A DNA stretch of 15,569 nt from Armatimonadota bacterium. Its GTDB lineage: Bacteria > Armatimonadota > Zipacnadia > Zipacnadales > JABUFB01. Shown one piece after another: positions 13,688-15,569 of this stretch (positions are counted from its first letter, which is position 1; the number at the start of each line of letters is the position of its first letter). The stretch is from positions 1 through 15,569 of the forward strand of contig JAGPGE010000007.1 in the NCBI GenBank assembly GCA_018056145.1, given 5' to 3'. The position numbers and the translations under genes are program-made. The notes under the pieces were generated by a model. That model was not told the origin of the DNA. It saw only the letters and a program-made list of their open reading frames with translations, and ran no database searches.

Positions 13688-15130
13688 ATGCGCTGTCTGC
13701 TGTTGTCGGCTGTCGTGTTGCTGCTGCTGGCCCCCGCTGCCGTCATGGCGCAGATGATGGGGCCGGAGATGGGCATGATGGGCATGGGAATGCCCGCCTC
13801 GCCCATGGACATCGACCCGATCTGGTCGCCGGACGGGAAGTGGATCGCGTTCACCCGCACAACGGCCACCCAGGGAGCCGTCGGCCCGGTTGAGGCCGGC
13901 CTGATCTCCGCCGAGGGTGGCGAGGTCAAGCTCACCAAGAACCTCAGGCCTCTGTGCTGGACTCCCGACAGTGCTGGCATCATCTGCGGCCTTTCGGCAG
14001 CCGCGGGCCAGACCAGCCCGTACAGCGGCTTCTGGAAGATGGATGCCGCCAGGCCGAACCGGATCACGCTGATCATCAGAGCCGTTGATCCCCAGTTCGC
14101 CGCGTACTCGCCCGACGGCAAGAAGCTCCTGCTCCTGGACCTGGTGGGCAAGGATCGCCACGAGATCCTCGTGGGCAATGCCGATGCAACCCCGGCCGTC
14201 TTCTACTCCACCCGCGGCTCGGACAAGATCATCAACGCCGGGTGGGCTGACGGCAGCAACGCGGTCTGGATGGTCCTGGAAGTCCCCGCCAAGGACGCCC
14301 TGGAGCCCGGCGCGCAGATCCCCAAGGAGGCCCTCAAAGCCACCCAGATGATGGGCATGGGCATGATGGGCCCGGAGATGGGCATGATGGGCGGAGTGCC
14401 CGGGATGATGGGTCCGGAGATGGGCATGGGCATGATGATGGGCGCCCCGGCCGCGACCAGCAAGCGGATCCTCTGCGTCATGCCGCTGGACCGCTCCAGT
14501 CTGAAGAAGATCGGCGACGACGTTGAGAACGCCTCCTGGAACCCGAAGCAGCCGCTCCTCGTGCTGCACAGGAAGGTCACAACCACTGCCCCTGGTGGTG
14601 GTGGCATGCCCGGCGGCATGCCCGGAATGATGCCCGGCGGAACGCCGGGTATGATGGGACCCGAAATGGGCATGATGGGCATGATGGGCATGGGCGCCGC
14701 GACCACCACTGATGAGTTCATGGCCTTCCGCAAGCCCGATGAGCCCGCGACCGCCGAAGAGCGCATCGGCAACTTCACCATGGGCGGGATGGTCTGGTCG
14801 TCAGATGGCAAGATGGTCGCTGGCGCAAGTGCGGCGGAGAAGCGGGTCTTCGCCATCAAGGCTCCGGGCGGTCTGGTGTACGAGATCAGCCAGGACCTCG
14901 ACGACAACATTAAGGCCCCGGGCCATACCGCGGTCGCCTGGTCGCCGGATGGCAAGAAAGCTGTGTTCCCGGCGATGACCCAGCGCTCGGAGAACAACGA
15001 GCAGTTCGTGATCCGCGGCCTGGTTATCCGTGACATGGAGAGCGCGGAGGCGAAGCAGCTCACGGAGCACAAGACGAAGGCCATGATGGGCGGCATGATG
15101 GGAATGCCCGGCATGATGGGCATGCCGTGA
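13688..15130 (+). CDS. Exported TolB-like beta-propeller with Met-rich segments (paralog 2)
   Basis: This 480-residue protein has a signal peptide at about 1-21 (PAAVMA before Q). Propeller strand motifs are WSPDGKWIAF (46-55), YSPDGKKLLLLD (140-151), WSSDGKMVAG (370-379) and WSPDGKKAVF (418-427). Methionine-rich stretches are at 23-40, 221-251 (15 Met in 31), 307-335 (12 Met in 29) and a C-terminal tail 466-479 (8 Met in 14). MGPEMG occurs at 24, 227, 241 and 323. The mature N-terminus, QMMGPEMGMMGMG then DIDPIWSPDGKWIAFTR, aligns with that of paralog 1 (QMGPEMGMMGMG then VAPVFSADGANIMFSR), indicating duplication. A strong AAGGAGG (13673-13679) sits 8 nt before the ATG. The two genes are 29 bp apart and likely co-transcribed. 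Function is unknown; the same metal-binding, oxidant-sink or linker options apply. A terminator follows 29 bp after the stop. Confidence 0.87.
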   Translation: MRCLLLSAVVLLLLAPAAVMAQMMGPEMGMMGMGMPASPMDIDPIWSPDGKWIAFTRTTATQGAVGPVEAGLISAEGGEVKLTKNLRPLCWTPDSAGIICGLSAAAGQTSPYSGFWKMDAARPNRITLIIRAVDPQFAAYSPDGKKLLLLDLVGKDRHEILVGNADATPAVFYSTRGSDKIINAGWADGSNAVWMVLEVPAKDALEPGAQIPKEALKATQMMGMGMMGPEMGMMGGVPGMMGPEMGMGMMMGAPAATSKRILCVMPLDRSSLKKIGDDVENASWNPKQPLLVLHRKVTTTAPGGGGMPGGMPGMMPGGTPGMMGPEMGMMGMMGMGAATTTDEFMAFRKPDEPATAEERIGNFTMGGMVWSSDGKMVAGASAAEKRVFAIKAPGGLVYEISQDLDDNIKAPGHTAVAWSPDGKKAVFPAMTQRSENNEQFVIRGLVIRDMESAEAKQLTEHKTKAMMGGMMGMPGMMGMP

Positions 15131-15158
15131 TGTGAACGACGCGAAGGTGCATGACCAG

Positions 15159-15195
15159 GGCCGCCGGAGGCTGAACACTTCCGGCGGCCTTCTTG
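15159..15195 (+). terminator. Intrinsic-type terminator after the propeller pair
   Basis: GGCCGCCGGA (15159-15168) pairs perfectly with TCCGGCGGCC (15180-15189) to give a 10-bp GC-rich stem with an 11-nt loop. It is followed by the T-rich TTCTTGTGT. It lies 29 bp after the second propeller gene's stop and marks the likely end of that operon. The T-tract is imperfect. Confidence 0.75.
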
Positions 15196-15284
15196 TGTGA
15201 ACAGGTCTTGCCCCAGGCCACGTCGAAAGGCGTCTCCGGGCGCCGGAACCGATCACGCCTGGTGGCGGGTTCGGACCCCGCGAG

Positions 15285-15569
15285 CCGGTACCTGGCCTGC
15301 CGCCAGCCGCGGGGTGTCGGCGCCGTCCAGCCGATGGGGCCCCGCGGGACCGTCCGGCCCAAGGCTACGGGTCCTGTGCGCAAGCCCCTGACCGGTACCT
15401 GGCTTGCCGCCAGCCGCGGGGTGTCGGCGCCGTCCAGCCGATGGGGCCCCGCGGGACCGTCCGGCCCAAGGCTACGGGTCCTGTGCGCAAGCCCCTGACC
15501 GGTACCTGGCTTGCCGCCAGCCGCGGGGTGTCGGCGCCGTCCAGCCGATGGGGCCCCGCGGGACCGTCC
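15285..15569. repeat. 107-bp tandem repeat, 2.7 copies, open to the right edge
   Basis: Units start with CCGGTACCTGGC or CCGGTACCTGGCTT at 15285, 15392 and 15499, exactly 107 bp apart. The third is cut by the window edge after 71 bp. Units 1 and 2 differ at one visible base (GGCCTGCC versus GGCTTGCC). The unit length is not a multiple of three, so reading frames through it shift at each copy, which argues against coding. Within the unit are palindromic GGGGCCCC and GGTACC. There are no unique spacers, so it is not a CRISPR array. Confidence 0.9.

Noticed and set aside
15265..15281. tRNA T-arm-like GCGGG-TTCGGAC-CCCGC
   Set aside because: The nearly invariant A58 is replaced, no matching acceptor strand lies about 70 nt upstream, and no anticodon arm is visible.
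15285..15569. Possible CRISPR array
   Set aside because: Whole 107-bp units repeat without unique spacers, and no cas gene is nearby; the Cas4-like protein at 3295-4053 is 11 kb away and appears inactive.

Overview
The window is GC-rich (about two thirds G+C by eye) and bacterial. It is gene-dense, on both strands, and has no rRNA or tRNA. The gene content is a secreted glycoside-hydrolase-like protein, a DUF6785/DUF6784-type membrane protein, amidohydrolase_2 enzymes, a GT-C-type membrane protein and TolB-like propellers. With the palindromic intergenic repeats, this resembles uncultured Armatimonadota or the Planctomycetota/Hydrogenedentota neighbourhood. The placement is inference; no marker gene is present to settle it.

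Layout. 1-1300 (-): N-terminal 433 residues of a secreted glycoside-hydrolase-like protein running off the left edge. 1301-1724: repeats only (an 82-bp tandem array of a REP-like palindrome, an inverted REP pair, a short hairpin element). 4053-1725 (-): three overlapping genes, probably one operon: a PD-(D/E)XK-like protein with apparently lost catalytic residues, a peptidase-MA-type membrane metalloprotease, and a short MscS-type channel. 4149-6125 (+): large DUF6785-like membrane protein, divergent from that operon. 6126-6363: a second, degenerate REP pair. 6364-7080 (+): SDR oxidoreductase. 7081-7306: a run of short hairpins. 7307-8950 (+): fused double amidohydrolase whose first half has lost every metal-ligand position. 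11616-8970 (-): an intact amidohydrolase overlapping a GT-C-like membrane protein. 11617-12293: a 677-bp non-coding region with two hairpins, a 15-nt direct repeat at 21-bp spacing and a sigma70-like promoter. 12294-15130 (+): two tandem paralogous secreted beta-propeller proteins with methionine/glycine-rich segments. 15159-15195: terminator. 15285-15569: a 107-bp tandem repeat running off the right edge.

How the genes may fit together. The glycoside hydrolase, SDR and two amidohydrolases suggest breakdown of carbohydrate or uronate-like compounds, but no gene fixes a substrate. The left minus-strand operon looks like an envelope or stress module. The strongest candidate for something undescribed is the right-hand pair: two exported TolB-like propellers sharing a hexapeptide MGPEMG (seven copies in total). 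Met-dense segments (roughly 40-57% Met) occur at the mature N-termini, in internal segments and in a C-terminal tail. They contain no His or Cys, so thioether-only Cu(I)/Ag(I) binding or a methionine oxidant sink are plausible but unproven roles.
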